Shown: positions 1 to 7,128, counted from the first letter of the stretch. The stretch: DNA of 12,182 nt from Victivallales bacterium (GCA_018648945.1 JABGQJ010000178.1:1-12182), one strand, 5' to 3'. Made by a program: numbers and translations. Notes: a model not told the origin generated them from the sequence alone.

Positions 1-10
1 GGGAGAAGAT

Positions 11-27
11 GCCGGCGGGAAGCCGGC
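11..27. other. GC-rich hairpin at window start
   Basis: Two GCCGGC arms (11-16 and 22-27) flank a 5-nt GGGAA loop. The arms pair perfectly, but no T-tract follows. It could be the terminator remnant of a gene left of the window or a leader structure for the sulfatase. GCCGGC is itself a palindrome, so chance is a real possibility at this GC content. Confidence 0.3.
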
Positions 28-56
28 GCGACCGGCCACTCCGGTTCCAAGGTAGG

Positions 57-75
57 TGCGCCGGGCCCCGGTGCA
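57..75. promoter_or_regulatory. Near-perfect 19-bp inverted repeat, possible operator
   Basis: TGCGCCGGG, a central C, then CCCGGTGCA reads nearly the same on both strands: 16 of 19 positions match the reverse complement. It lies about 120 nt upstream of the sulfatase start, where a regulator of the sulfatase-fucosidase pair could bind. No regulator gene and no clear -35/-10 pair is visible here, so the role is inferred from symmetry and position only. Confidence 0.22.
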
Positions 76-198
76 CTCCTCCCGTTCCTCCCACGCCACC
101 GGAAGAGGGAAAAGACGCAGCCATGGAAACCCCGGCCTTGAGCCACGATAGTGACCGCCATACGTGCCCCAGATGCTCATCACGCGCAGGAAGGTGCC

Positions 199-1671
199 AT
201 GAACCGCAGAGATTTTCTTGCCCACAGCACAACCATGGCCCTCGCCACCTGGGCATCCCCCGCGCTGACTCAGGATGCGGCGGGGACACGGCCCAATATC
301 CTCTTCTGTCTGGCGGATGACTGGGGCTGGCCCCATGCGGGGGCGTATGGCGACAAGGTCGTGCAGACGCCAACCTTCGACCGCTTGGCGCGCGAAGGGG
401 TCCTGTTCGAAAACGCGTTTGTGGCAGTTCCCTCTTGCACGCCCTGCCGGAACTCCATTCTGACCGGGCAGATGTTCTACCGGCTTGGGGAGGGAGCGAA
501 TCTGTGGTCCACCCTCGACCCGAAGATCCCCACCTTCGTGGGCCTGCTCGCCGCTGCCGGGTACGCCACCGGGCACTGGCGGAAGGCATGGGGGCCAGGT
601 GATTTCCGGGCGCTCGGCTACAAGGAGAACCCCTGCGGTCCGAGGGCCAAGAACTTCCCGCAATTCATGGCTGACCGACCGAAGGACAAGCCCTTCTGCT
701 TCTGGTTGGGGACCTCCGATCCGCACCGCCCCTACAAGAAGGGAACGGGTCGGGCCAGCGGGATGGATCTGGCGAAGATCCGGGTTCCCGGCTTTTTCCC
801 GGACACCGAGGAGGTCCGTTCGGACATCGCCGACTACTACGTCGAGGTCCAGCGCTGGGACCGGGATGTGGGCAAGGCCGTGGACATTCTCGAAAAGCAG
901 GGACAGCTCGATAACACGATCATCGTCATGACCGGCGACCACGGCATGCCCTTCCCGCGCTGCAAAGGCAATCTCTATGACTGGGGGGTCCGCGTGCCGT
1001 TGGCCATCCGTTGGGGGAAGGGCATCAAGAGGCCGGGGCGACGCGTGACCGACTTCACCTCCCTGCCCGACCTGGCACCCACCTTCCTGGCCGTCACCGG
1101 AACTGAAGCCCCCAACACCATGACGGCGCGATCACTGGCCTACGCCCTGCGCTCCGACAAAGCGGGTCGAGTGGACGCGGCCCGCGACCTGGTCGTCACG
1201 GGTCGTGAACGCCATTGCCAAGCCCAAACGGCCCCGAGCACGGCCGGCTATCCGGTGCGCGCGATCCGCACCGACCGTTGGCTCTACATCATGAATCTGG
1301 AACCCGGACGCTGGCCAGCGGGCGTTCCGGAGAACGGTACCCAAGGCCGCGGCTATGCCGACTGCGATGGTGGCCCGACCAAGACGGAGATCCTGGCCAA
1401 GCCGGGGAGCGAGGCAACCAAACAGGCCCATGGCCTCTGCTTCGCACGCAGGCCGGCGGACGAACTCTACGATGCACAGGCAGATCCGTACCAACTGCAC
1501 AATCTGGCAGCCCAAGACGAACACGGGGCGGTCCTGGCCAGTCTCAGGAAGCGCCTGGTCGCGTACCTAGAGGAGACCGCCGACCCCCGGTTCACCGACG
1601 CCCCTGTCCGGTTCGACACCTATTCCTACCGAGGGCGGCGAGCGAAGAAGCGCGGCAAGAAAAACCAGTAA
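199..1671 (+). CDS. Tat-exported sulfatase, heparan N-sulfatase-like
   Basis: A 490-residue family S1 arylsulfatase-type enzyme that hydrolyses sulfate groups, probably from a glycan outside the cytoplasm. The start at 199 is chosen because it has the Shine-Dalgarno-like AGGAAGG at 188-194 and gives an N-terminus with a twin-arginine motif (MNRRDFL, R3-R4), a hydrophobic stretch and a likely cleavage near residues 20-27. Starting at 151 would bury this signal. RPNILFCLADDWG (31-43) carries metal ligands D40 and D41. C80-T-P-C-R84 NSILTG is the formylglycine motif; C80 is the residue to be oxidised. D247-H248 (TGDHG) supplies further metal ligands. The KGNLYDWGVRVPL segment (256-268) and overall length resemble heparan N-sulfatase (SGSH)-type sulfatases common in Planctomycetes; the substrate is inferred. 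The C-terminus is strongly basic. It is followed after 27 nt by a fucosidase, probably in one operon. Maturation needs FGE or anSME encoded elsewhere. Confidence 0.93.
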   Translation: MNRRDFLAHSTTMALATWASPALTQDAAGTRPNILFCLADDWGWPHAGAYGDKVVQTPTFDRLAREGVLFENAFVAVPSCTPCRNSILTGQMFYRLGEGANLWSTLDPKIPTFVGLLAAAGYATGHWRKAWGPGDFRALGYKENPCGPRAKNFPQFMADRPKDKPFCFWLGTSDPHRPYKKGTGRASGMDLAKIRVPGFFPDTEEVRSDIADYYVEVQRWDRDVGKAVDILEKQGQLDNTIIVMTGDHGMPFPRCKGNLYDWGVRVPLAIRWGKGIKRPGRRVTDFTSLPDLAPTFLAVTGTEAPNTMTARSLAYALRSDKAGRVDAARDLVVTGRERHCQAQTAPSTAGYPVRAIRTDRWLYIMNLEPGRWPAGVPENGTQGRGYADCDGGPTKTEILAKPGSEATKQAHGLCFARRPADELYDAQADPYQLHNLAAQDEHGAVLASLRKRLVAYLEETADPRFTDAPVRFDTYSYRGRRAKKRGKKNQ

Positions 1672-1698
1672 CCGGGACACGCAGGGAACCAAGCACGT

Positions 1699-3354
1699 AT
1701 GATAGACACACCAAAACCCCCTGCCGCCGCCGACACCGCCAGCGCGGCCAAGATCGCCAACGCCGCTGTGGTGTCCCAGGATACCGAAAAGGGCAATCGC
1801 CCCGAGCGCCTGGAATGGCTACAGGACGCCGGGTTCGGGTTCTTCATCCATTGGAGCCTGGATTCCCAGCTGGGCTGCGTGATCAGCCACACCCTCGTCG
1901 GCGCTTCCGAGGACTACCAACGGCGCTTCTACGAGCAACTGCCCGAGACTTTCAACCCCTACCGCTGGAAGCCGCGCGAGTTGGCGGAGCTGGCCAAGCT
2001 GGCCGGTGCCAAGTACATCGTGTTCACCACCAAGCACCACTCGGGGTTCTGCATGTGGGACACGCAGACCAACGACTTCAACATCATGCGCACGCCTTAT
2101 GGGCGGGATCTGTTGGCGGAGTATGTGCAGGGCGTGCGCGAGGCAGGTCTAGGAGTGGGCTTCTACTACTCCCCCGAGGACTGGTGGTTCCAGCGCGAGA
2201 ATGGCTTGCCTATCCGGCGACTGACTTTGGGCGAGGACGGCAAGCCCACCGTCTACTGCGAGACGCTGACTGGCGCCGTGCGCACGAAGTATGAGGAACA
2301 CATCCGCGCCCAATGCACCGAGCTGATGACCCAGTACGGCCCGATCGATCTCATCTTCTTCGACGGCGGCCTGAACGCTCCCGCGAAGGAGACCTGCTGG
2401 CGGCTGCAACCGAATATCCTGGTGACCAGGGGTGCCATCCCCACGCCGGAGCAGACGGTGCCAGGCGTGCCCATCCCCGGTGCCTGGGAAGCCTGCCTCA
2501 CCATGGGCACGCAGTGGCACTACAAGCCCACCAACGAGGAGTACAAGAGCGGCACACGCCTGATCGAGATCCTGATCGAGACCCGCGCCAAAGGCGGTGC
2601 CACCTTGCTCAACCTTGGCCCCAAGCCGGATGGCAGCCTGCCGGAACCGCAGGAGGGCCGCGTGCGCGAGGTGGCGCTCTGGCACTTCGCCGTGGGCGAG
2701 GCACTGCACGGAACCCGCCCATGGGTAGTCACCAACGAAGGTCCCATCTGGTTCACGAAGCAGCGGGACGGGGATACGGTCTACGCGTTCCTGACTGGCC
2801 AGACGGATTGGAGCCGGGGCTCGCGCCGCGAGTTCGTGCTCGGGTCGGTCTCGATTGGCTCCGACAGCAAGGTGAGTGTGCTCGGGCAAAGCAGCGAGTT
2901 CTCCGAGTACCAGCCGGGCAAGGACGTGGCCTGCCGCTGGTCCGAGGAAGAGGACGGCCTGCACATCTCCATTGCCCGCGCCCAGCGCCTCTACAACAAC
3001 AGCCGCTGGCCAAACCCGGTAGTGGTCAAGATCACCCACGCGCAACCGGCGCTGGCACCGCCGCTGGTCCGGACCGTCGGCGTGGCTGGTGAGCCGAAGC
3101 AGTTCATCGGCAATCTGGAGGACCTGGGAGACGCACCCAGTGTCCAGGTCGGCTTCGAGTACCAGCGCTACGCGGGGTTCGTCGAGGAGCTCTACGGCAA
3201 CGCGTGGACACGGTTGCCCCTCGACATATGCACGGCACCAGGCGAGTTCCAGGTAGCGCTGCCCGCGCTTGAGCGCGGTGCGTACCAGGTCCGAGCCGTG
3301 GTGGTGCATCCCCGGCTGACCAGGCACGGCGAACACGTGCGGTTCTCGTGCTGA
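1699..3354 (+). CDS. GH29 alpha-L-fucosidase
   Basis: A 551-residue glycoside hydrolase family 29 enzyme, expected to release alpha-linked L-fucose by a retaining mechanism. The barrel starts at about residue 36: FGFFIHWS (46-53), AKYIVFTTKHHSGFCMWD (104-121) with the family KHH at 112-114, and GVGFYYSPEDWW (152-163). GPIDLIFFDGG (214-224) fits the nucleophile region, with D222 the likely nucleophile. WEACLTMGTQW (263-273) and LLNLGPKPDG (303-312) are also GH29 hallmarks. Residues from about 345 to the end look like beta-sandwich domains. No signal peptide is visible: the N-terminus is Ala/Pro-rich without a hydrophobic core, so it looks cytoplasmic although the upstream sulfatase is exported. 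A weak AGGGA lies at 1683-1687. GTG codons at 1768 and 1771 are possible shorter starts. Short spacing after the sulfatase suggests cotranscription. Confidence 0.93.
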   Translation: MIDTPKPPAAADTASAAKIANAAVVSQDTEKGNRPERLEWLQDAGFGFFIHWSLDSQLGCVISHTLVGASEDYQRRFYEQLPETFNPYRWKPRELAELAKLAGAKYIVFTTKHHSGFCMWDTQTNDFNIMRTPYGRDLLAEYVQGVREAGLGVGFYYSPEDWWFQRENGLPIRRLTLGEDGKPTVYCETLTGAVRTKYEEHIRAQCTELMTQYGPIDLIFFDGGLNAPAKETCWRLQPNILVTRGAIPTPEQTVPGVPIPGAWEACLTMGTQWHYKPTNEEYKSGTRLIEILIETRAKGGATLLNLGPKPDGSLPEPQEGRVREVALWHFAVGEALHGTRPWVVTNEGPIWFTKQRDGDTVYAFLTGQTDWSRGSRREFVLGSVSIGSDSKVSVLGQSSEFSEYQPGKDVACRWSEEEDGLHISIARAQRLYNNSRWPNPVVVKITHAQPALAPPLVRTVGVAGEPKQFIGNLEDLGDAPSVQVGFEYQRYAGFVEELYGNAWTRLPLDICTAPGEFQVALPALERGAYQVRAVVVHPRLTRHGEHVRFSC

Positions 3355-3359
3355 CCGTC

Positions 3360-3375
3360 CCCAGGCCCGCCTGGG
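3360..3375. terminator. Bidirectional hairpin between convergent genes
   Basis: CCCAGG (3360-3365) and CCTGGG (3370-3375) form a 6-bp stem with a CCCG loop, in the 28-nt gap between the convergent fucosidase and DsrE-like genes. There is no T-tract on either side, so it may act weakly, need Rho, or simply protect the mRNA 3' ends. Confidence 0.4.
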
Positions 3376-3382
3376 AGCGCTG

Positions 3383-3808
3383 CTAGAAGGTCAGCACCTT
3401 CCAGCCTTGCTGGATGTAGTTGCTCAGGGGCTTGCCCATGCCCTTCACCTCGATGCCGAGTTCCCGCAACGTGTCGCTGACCCCGTAGCTGCTGGCACAG
3501 GCGACGCAGGCCTCCAGCTTGATGCCATCGGCCATCATGGTCTTGATCTTGGCCTGAAGATCCTTGTCGGCGGCAAGCAGGCGGGCGGAAGGCCCCCAGA
3601 CAACTAGGCGGACCTCGTCGAACCACTTGTTCTTGCCCGCAGCATGGGTATACATGAGGCAGACCTTATGGGCGACCTCCGGGTCGCCGCTCGTCCAGAG
3701 AACCACCAGGCGAGTGGGGGCGGGCGTCGGTTCCTGGGCGCGCAGAATCTGCGGGACCAGCAAGGCGGTCAGGGCGACGCTCAAGAGGGCGATGCGCGGG
3801 GTCTTCAT
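3383..3808 (-). CDS. Exported DsrE-like sulfur-relay family protein
   Basis: A 141-residue protein with a clear signal peptide: MKTPR, a hydrophobic core (residues 6-22) and a probable cleavage after LRA (24). The mature part follows the DsrE/DsrF pattern: a beta strand TRLVVLWTSGDPEVAHKVC, EVRLVVWGPSARLL (65-78), then a helix before KLEACVACASSYG (98-109) with cysteines C101 and C104, and a final strand region ending WKVLTF. In DsrE-type proteins a cysteine near this position carries persulfide sulfur; export of such a domain makes the role uncertain. A good AAGGAA ribosome site (3817-3822, read on the minus strand) lies 8 nt from the start. The start codon overlaps the stop of the upstream GH95-like gene (ATGA, 3805-3808), implying translational coupling. 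The family call is moderately sure; the function is unknown. Confidence 0.72.
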   Translation of the reverse strand: MKTPRIALLSVALTALLVPQILRAQEPTPAPTRLVVLWTSGDPEVAHKVCLMYTHAAGKNKWFDEVRLVVWGPSARLLAADKDLQAKIKTMMADGIKLEACVACASSYGVSDTLRELGIEVKGMGKPLSNYIQQGWKVLTF

Positions 3809-6615
3809 GGCTGTGGTTCCTTGGGTTCTGGGCTCGTCACCACCTGGGCGCGGCGGGCCTCGGGAGTGACGTGCAGTTTGGTGAGGGTGCCATTCTCGGC
3901 AACGCCAGCCACCACGGTGCCTTGGGGGGCATGGAGTTTGAAGCGCACATCCCAGTCCTGCGGCCAGGCGGGCAGGACGAAGAGACGGTTGGCGGTGCCG
4001 GGCTCAGCCTGTAGGACCATGGCTTGAAGGGTCTTCATCAGCATCCCCCCGTGATCCTGGTCCGGCACCCAATCATAGTTGGGGCCCCAGAAGGCGGGAA
4101 ACCGGGAGTTGGCATCGTGCTTCCGGGCGCGGGCGACCAGCCCCCTGCGGGCTTCCTCGCCCAGCCCGAGATAGGCCATGAACGTATCGTCCTGACGCCA
4201 ACCGAAGTGCCCCTTGTCCCAACGGTGTTCCAGGGCCTCCCGGCCGAGCTCGATCCCCGGGCGGCCGATGGCAATCTGCCGGAAGGGGAACACCGCATAG
4301 AGCTCGGGGTTCTCTACATTGCGCTTGTCCTTGAAAATCTCAGCGGGGGCCAGCATCTCCACCCCATCGACGGTTCGGGTGGGCAGGGGCGGGAGCTTGC
4401 TGCGAAGAGCACGCCAGAAGGTGCGGTCTGCCGCCGTGCCCAGTTCCTCAGGCAGGGCGAGCAGGCGCTCGGTCACGGCGTGCAGCCCGGCCAGCTCGGG
4501 CATGGGGTTGGTGCAATCCCACCACGTCTCGACGGCTTGGGCCGGATGCATGACCAGTTTGCCGTTCTCGGTACGGTAGTGCTGATCGAAGAACGTAAGG
4601 AACTCGTGGGCAGCAGGGAGGACCACGTCGCGGGCGAAGGCATGGTCACCGGTGTGGTCGCAGTAGTCCAGCATCATCCAGACCAGTTCGGGGCCAGACA
4701 CCCACTCCCACTTGTGGTAGCCGCTGACCTGCAGCTTGTCCTGCCGCTCCGCAGCCGGTGTCCAGCCGTAGCTTTCGCTGAACACCGCGCCCCAGAAGTA
4801 AATGCACTCGGGCAGATAGGCCCCGCCGTGGCTGAAGTACGCGTCCGTCCGATGGCGCAGCAAGGGCAGGAGATCCTGCGCATACATGCGGAACAGCGGG
4901 CGCATCATCTCGACGTCGCCGCTCGTGCACAGGCTGAGATAGGGCAAGCGGGTGTTCTGCCACCAATACCCGGGTCCCCAGCGGCGGTAGTCCGCATCCC
5001 CCGGCTTGCCCGCACTGGGAACGGTGAAGATGGAGCCGTTGAACTTGATGGGATACCGGCCCCGCCCCGCGCAGGCAGTGATGAACCGTTGCAGGGCGTA
5101 GCCACGGGAGACGATGAATGCATCGTCGCCCACCTCCAGGGCCGTACTCGCAGCGACCCGCCCGTTGTGGTAGACGCGGACCTGTCCGGCAGCGGGATCC
5201 ACCACCGCCGCCACATGGTGCCAGCTGCCGGGGGTGAGAATGTCCCTGGTCAACAGGATCTCCCGCCCCACGATAAACCGCAGGCTGTTGCCGGGGTAGG
5301 TGTCGAAGAGGAAGCCATCCGCCTTGCCAGGCGTGACCTTGTCGAAGATGCGACCACCACCGCCGCCCATCTTCGCTGGCTTGACCCACGCCTCCAGAGT
5401 CATGGCACGAGTGAGATCGGCCTCGCCCATGTCGAAGGCGACACCGGGTTGCACAGCCCACGACCCCGCCAGCCCCGCCGCCTTCGCCAGCGGTTGGCGA
5501 CTGTCATGGGCCAAGGCGCCCGCCTCTTCGTCGCTCAGACTACGGGTCCAGAGACTGGCCCGCCCCAGCTCTCCCTGGAAGCGGTTCTTCCGGTGCTGAT
5601 CAAAGCCAATGTGCAGCGGGAAACCATTGCCCGGGATCATCACAGGCGGGGCAGCCGAGTCGCGCGAGGTCACATGGATCCAGCTCCGACTCCAGAACTC
5701 CCGCCACCAACCGGCGTGTCCTTCCCGACGCTGGTCGAGCGGAATCGCGGCGGCCTGATCGGCCAGTTCCCGGGTCCGGGCCAACCACTCGGCCGCCGTT
5801 GCCGGCTGGGCCGTGTGCACCGTGACACTGAACTGGTGTTGCCTTGAACTGGGTGACTGCAAGCGGCATTCGTCCAGCCGCCTTGCTCCCGGCGACGTGA
5901 CCACGGCGCCAAAGGTGCGGTGGAGCAGCGGGTCGACCATGGGGAAGTCCGCCAGGCCCTGGATTTCGGCAGTGAGTTTGGGGCCGACCGATTTGGTGTT
6001 GCGGTGGTACCAGCCAATCGCGCCATCCAGGGCGGGCAAAAGCGTATCCGGTTCCACGACGGTGGGGGCGTGCTGGCCACCGGGCTTGCCGCGATGCAGA
6101 TGCACATCGCTCACCTCGACGCTGGCCAGGGCCTGCCGTTCCGTCCGCCACAGCTCAATGGACGCGGTCGCTACGAACGGCGTCGGCCCCCCGGCGGTCA
6201 CCTGGACCACCGGATGGTTCGCATCCACCCAGAGCTGAAGGGTTGCTGCCTCGTCGCCATCACCGCAGCGGACCACCATAGTGCCATCCCGCAGTCGCAG
6301 CGTCTGCTCGAAGGCCATCCCTTCCCGCCAGATGGGCGGGTCGCAATGCACCCGTATGCGCCCTACCTTCAGCAGCCGCCCATTGTCCCCCCAGCTGTCG
6401 GTGCGGGCGATGTAGAACAGCAGGTCACCGCTCGGCTCCACCCACGCATTCAAGCCGACCTCGCCGTTGCCCAAGGGCATGGAGCCGCTGTGGTCGCTGC
6501 TCGGGGACCGCCAGACCACGTTGTACCGGTCCGGGGAGGCATCGTCCTGGCCGGGCGCGCCACAGGCGCTGAACAGGCCAAGGGCGAGGATCGATCGCGT
6601 GACGCTGTCTGGCAT
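3805..6615 (-). CDS. DUF5703/GH95-like glycosidase with inserted LamG domain
   Basis: A 936-residue probable glycoside hydrolase of the six-hairpin (alpha/alpha)6 type. The N-terminus has a short hydrophobic stretch ending LFSAC (C18), a plausible lipobox with Phe in place of the usual Leu, so a lipoprotein or signal peptide is likely. Residues 28-145 (YNVVWRSPSSDHSGSMPLGNGEVGLNAW and following) match the DUF5703/GH95-type N-terminal beta-sandwich. The barrel runs from about 275 (AGWWREFWSRSWIHV, 301-315) and resumes at VSRGYALQRF (502-511), YPIKFNGSIF (521-530), YWWQNTRLPYL (550-560) and KWEWVSGPELVW (635-646), ending with FVLPAWPQDWDVRFKLHAPQG (879-899). Between 318 and 498 sits a LamG-type domain. 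GH95 members are alpha-L-fucosidases or alpha-galactosidases; the exact activity here cannot be read from sequence. The ribosome site is only a GGGGG 5 nt before the ATG. It is coupled to the downstream DsrE-like gene. Confidence 0.78.
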   Translation of the reverse strand: MPDSVTRSILALGLFSACGAPGQDDASPDRYNVVWRSPSSDHSGSMPLGNGEVGLNAWVEPSGDLLFYIARTDSWGDNGRLLKVGRIRVHCDPPIWREGMAFEQTLRLRDGTMVVRCGDGDEAATLQLWVDANHPVVQVTAGGPTPFVATASIELWRTERQALASVEVSDVHLHRGKPGGQHAPTVVEPDTLLPALDGAIGWYHRNTKSVGPKLTAEIQGLADFPMVDPLLHRTFGAVVTSPGARRLDECRLQSPSSRQHQFSVTVHTAQPATAAEWLARTRELADQAAAIPLDQRREGHAGWWREFWSRSWIHVTSRDSAAPPVMIPGNGFPLHIGFDQHRKNRFQGELGRASLWTRSLSDEEAGALAHDSRQPLAKAAGLAGSWAVQPGVAFDMGEADLTRAMTLEAWVKPAKMGGGGGRIFDKVTPGKADGFLFDTYPGNSLRFIVGREILLTRDILTPGSWHHVAAVVDPAAGQVRVYHNGRVAASTALEVGDDAFIVSRGYALQRFITACAGRGRYPIKFNGSIFTVPSAGKPGDADYRRWGPGYWWQNTRLPYLSLCTSGDVEMMRPLFRMYAQDLLPLLRHRTDAYFSHGGAYLPECIYFWGAVFSESYGWTPAAERQDKLQVSGYHKWEWVSGPELVWMMLDYCDHTGDHAFARDVVLPAAHEFLTFFDQHYRTENGKLVMHPAQAVETWWDCTNPMPELAGLHAVTERLLALPEELGTAADRTFWRALRSKLPPLPTRTVDGVEMLAPAEIFKDKRNVENPELYAVFPFRQIAIGRPGIELGREALEHRWDKGHFGWRQDDTFMAYLGLGEEARRGLVARARKHDANSRFPAFWGPNYDWVPDQDHGGMLMKTLQAMVLQAEPGTANRLFVLPAWPQDWDVRFKLHAPQGTVVAGVAENGTLTKLHVTPEARRAQVVTSPEPKEPQP
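5122..5664 (-). other. LamG-like domain, halves in swapped order
   Basis: Residues about 318-498 of the GH95-like protein form a concanavalin/LamG-type domain inserted into the catalytic barrel. The part normally last in LamG comes first: FPLHIGFDQHRKNRFQGELG and WTRSLSDEEAGALA (332-369). The part normally first follows: MTLEAWVKPA, GGRIFDKVTPG, DGFLFDTYPG, SWHHVAAVVD and VYHNGRVAAS (405-490). The two junctions with the barrel correspond to the loop that would usually join NGRVAAS to PLHIG. Jelly-roll modules of this type commonly bind carbohydrate, so a substrate-binding role is inferred. Confidence 0.7.
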
Positions 6616-6800
6616 GGAGGCCCCCGTTCGTTACGTTGCCAACACTCCCCCCAATCTAGGGCTTCATCCGACGTTTGCCCGAGGGCACCACCGAGTGACG
6701 ACGACAGGGCGCGTTCTCCGCGCGCGCCAGAAGCACGACGGCGTGGAAGCCAGGAGGGAGAACGAGATCGACCAGAGCCCGAAAAAGGCCGTCTCCGGCG

Positions 6801-6829
6801 TTGTTTTTGGGCGCAGCTTCCCGTATATT
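6801..6829 (+). promoter_or_regulatory. Sigma70-like promoter for ferredoxin
   Basis: TTGTTT (6801-6806) and TATATT (6824-6829) are separated by exactly 17 nt, in a region otherwise GC-rich. The -10 lies within CCGTATATT (6821-6829), a 9-mer repeated at the second promoter in this window. A start of transcription near 6836 would give a leader of about 95 nt. Confidence 0.65.
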
Positions 6830-6850
6830 TCCCGAGTCTTAGAGTCGTTT

Positions 6851-6879
6851 CGTCCTTCTCCCCCCTTGTTTGGGGGACG
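6851..6879 (+). other. Leader hairpin upstream of ferredoxin
   Basis: CGTCC (6851-6855) pairs with GGACG (6875-6879), and a C-run (6860-6865) faces the G-run (6872-6876) across a TTGTTT loop. The pairings compete partly but give a stable stem in either form. It sits in the predicted 5' UTR about 50 nt before the start codon and could affect mRNA stability or translation. No T-tract follows, so it is not a terminator. Confidence 0.4.
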
Positions 6880-6920
6880 AATGGCGAGCATGTGGCGTTC
6901 CTTTTCCCCAAGAAGTTTAC

Positions 6921-6924
6921 GGAG
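6921..6924 (+). promoter_or_regulatory. Ribosome binding site fixing ferredoxin start
   Basis: GGAG at 6921-6924 lies 7 nt before the ATG at 6932 but only 1 nt before the in-frame ATG at 6926. Spacing therefore favours 6932, which also gives the usual ferredoxin N-terminus (MAAKVDAEKC). Confidence 0.7.
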
Positions 6925-6931
6925 AATGAAG

Positions 6932-7105
6932 ATGGCTGCGAAAGTCGATGCCGAGAAATGCACGGGTTGCGAAAGCTGCGTAGCGACCTGCCCGGTCGAA
7001 GTGATTACCATGGTTGACGGCAAGGCGGTGATCGACGCAGACGAATGCATCGATTGCGGTGCCTGCGTCGATGAGTGCCCCACCGAGGCCATCGAGCTCG
7101 ACTAG
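6932..7105 (+). CDS. 2[4Fe-4S] ferredoxin
   Basis: A 57-residue bacterial-type ferredoxin, a small cytoplasmic electron carrier. Two complete cluster motifs are present: C10-x2-C13-x2-C16-x3-C20-P and C39-x2-C42-x2-C45-x3-C49-P. By the usual arrangement each cluster takes three cysteines from one motif and one from the other. The 18-residue spacing between motifs (21-38) is compact, as in clostridial-type ferredoxins, with no extra loop or third cluster. The protein is very acidic towards the C-terminus (TEAIELD). It is probably monocistronic: its own promoter lies upstream and a strong terminator begins 23 nt after the stop. No redox-enzyme partner is encoded in the window, so its electron donors and acceptors cannot be inferred. 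Confidence 0.96.
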   Translation: MAAKVDAEKCTGCESCVATCPVEVITMVDGKAVIDADECIDCGACVDECPTEAIELD

Positions 7106-7128
7106 AGACCTCATAGCAGTCGAACTCA

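Larger units (their letters stand above)
6616..6931. other. Divergent intergenic region and ferredoxin leader
   Basis: This is the only long gene-free stretch in the window, 316 nt between the divergent GH95-like gene and the ferredoxin. It holds the ferredoxin promoter (6801-6829), a leader hairpin (6851-6879), and a GC stem of GGCGCG (6708-6713) with CGCGCC (6723-6728) around a 9-nt loop. For the minus-strand gene I find only a weak -10 candidate (TAGATT, complement of 6653-6658) with no convincing -35. Open frames crossing it show no family features. Confidence 0.6.

Noticed and set aside
151..198. Upstream in-frame start for the sulfatase
   Set aside because: It would place 16 unrelated residues before the twin-arginine motif; the ATG at 199 has the better ribosome site.
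9..320. 103-codon open frame overlapping the sulfatase start
   Set aside because: Runs through the Tat signal region in another frame, is rich in Arg/Pro, and has no motif. The ATG at 123 in this frame has a purine-rich upstream stretch but no protein-like continuation.
2149..3336. 395-codon open frame on the - strand
   Set aside because: Antisense to the GH29 fucosidase; no ribosome site or family motif.
3645..3660. TATACA element on the + strand
   Set aside because: It lies inside the DsrE-like gene with no sensible -35 and no + strand gene downstream.
4024..5847. 607-codon open frame on the + strand
   Set aside because: It is antisense to the GH95-like gene, which has clear family motifs. 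The antisense product is rich in Arg, Pro and Gly with no recognisable motif, as expected from high GC.
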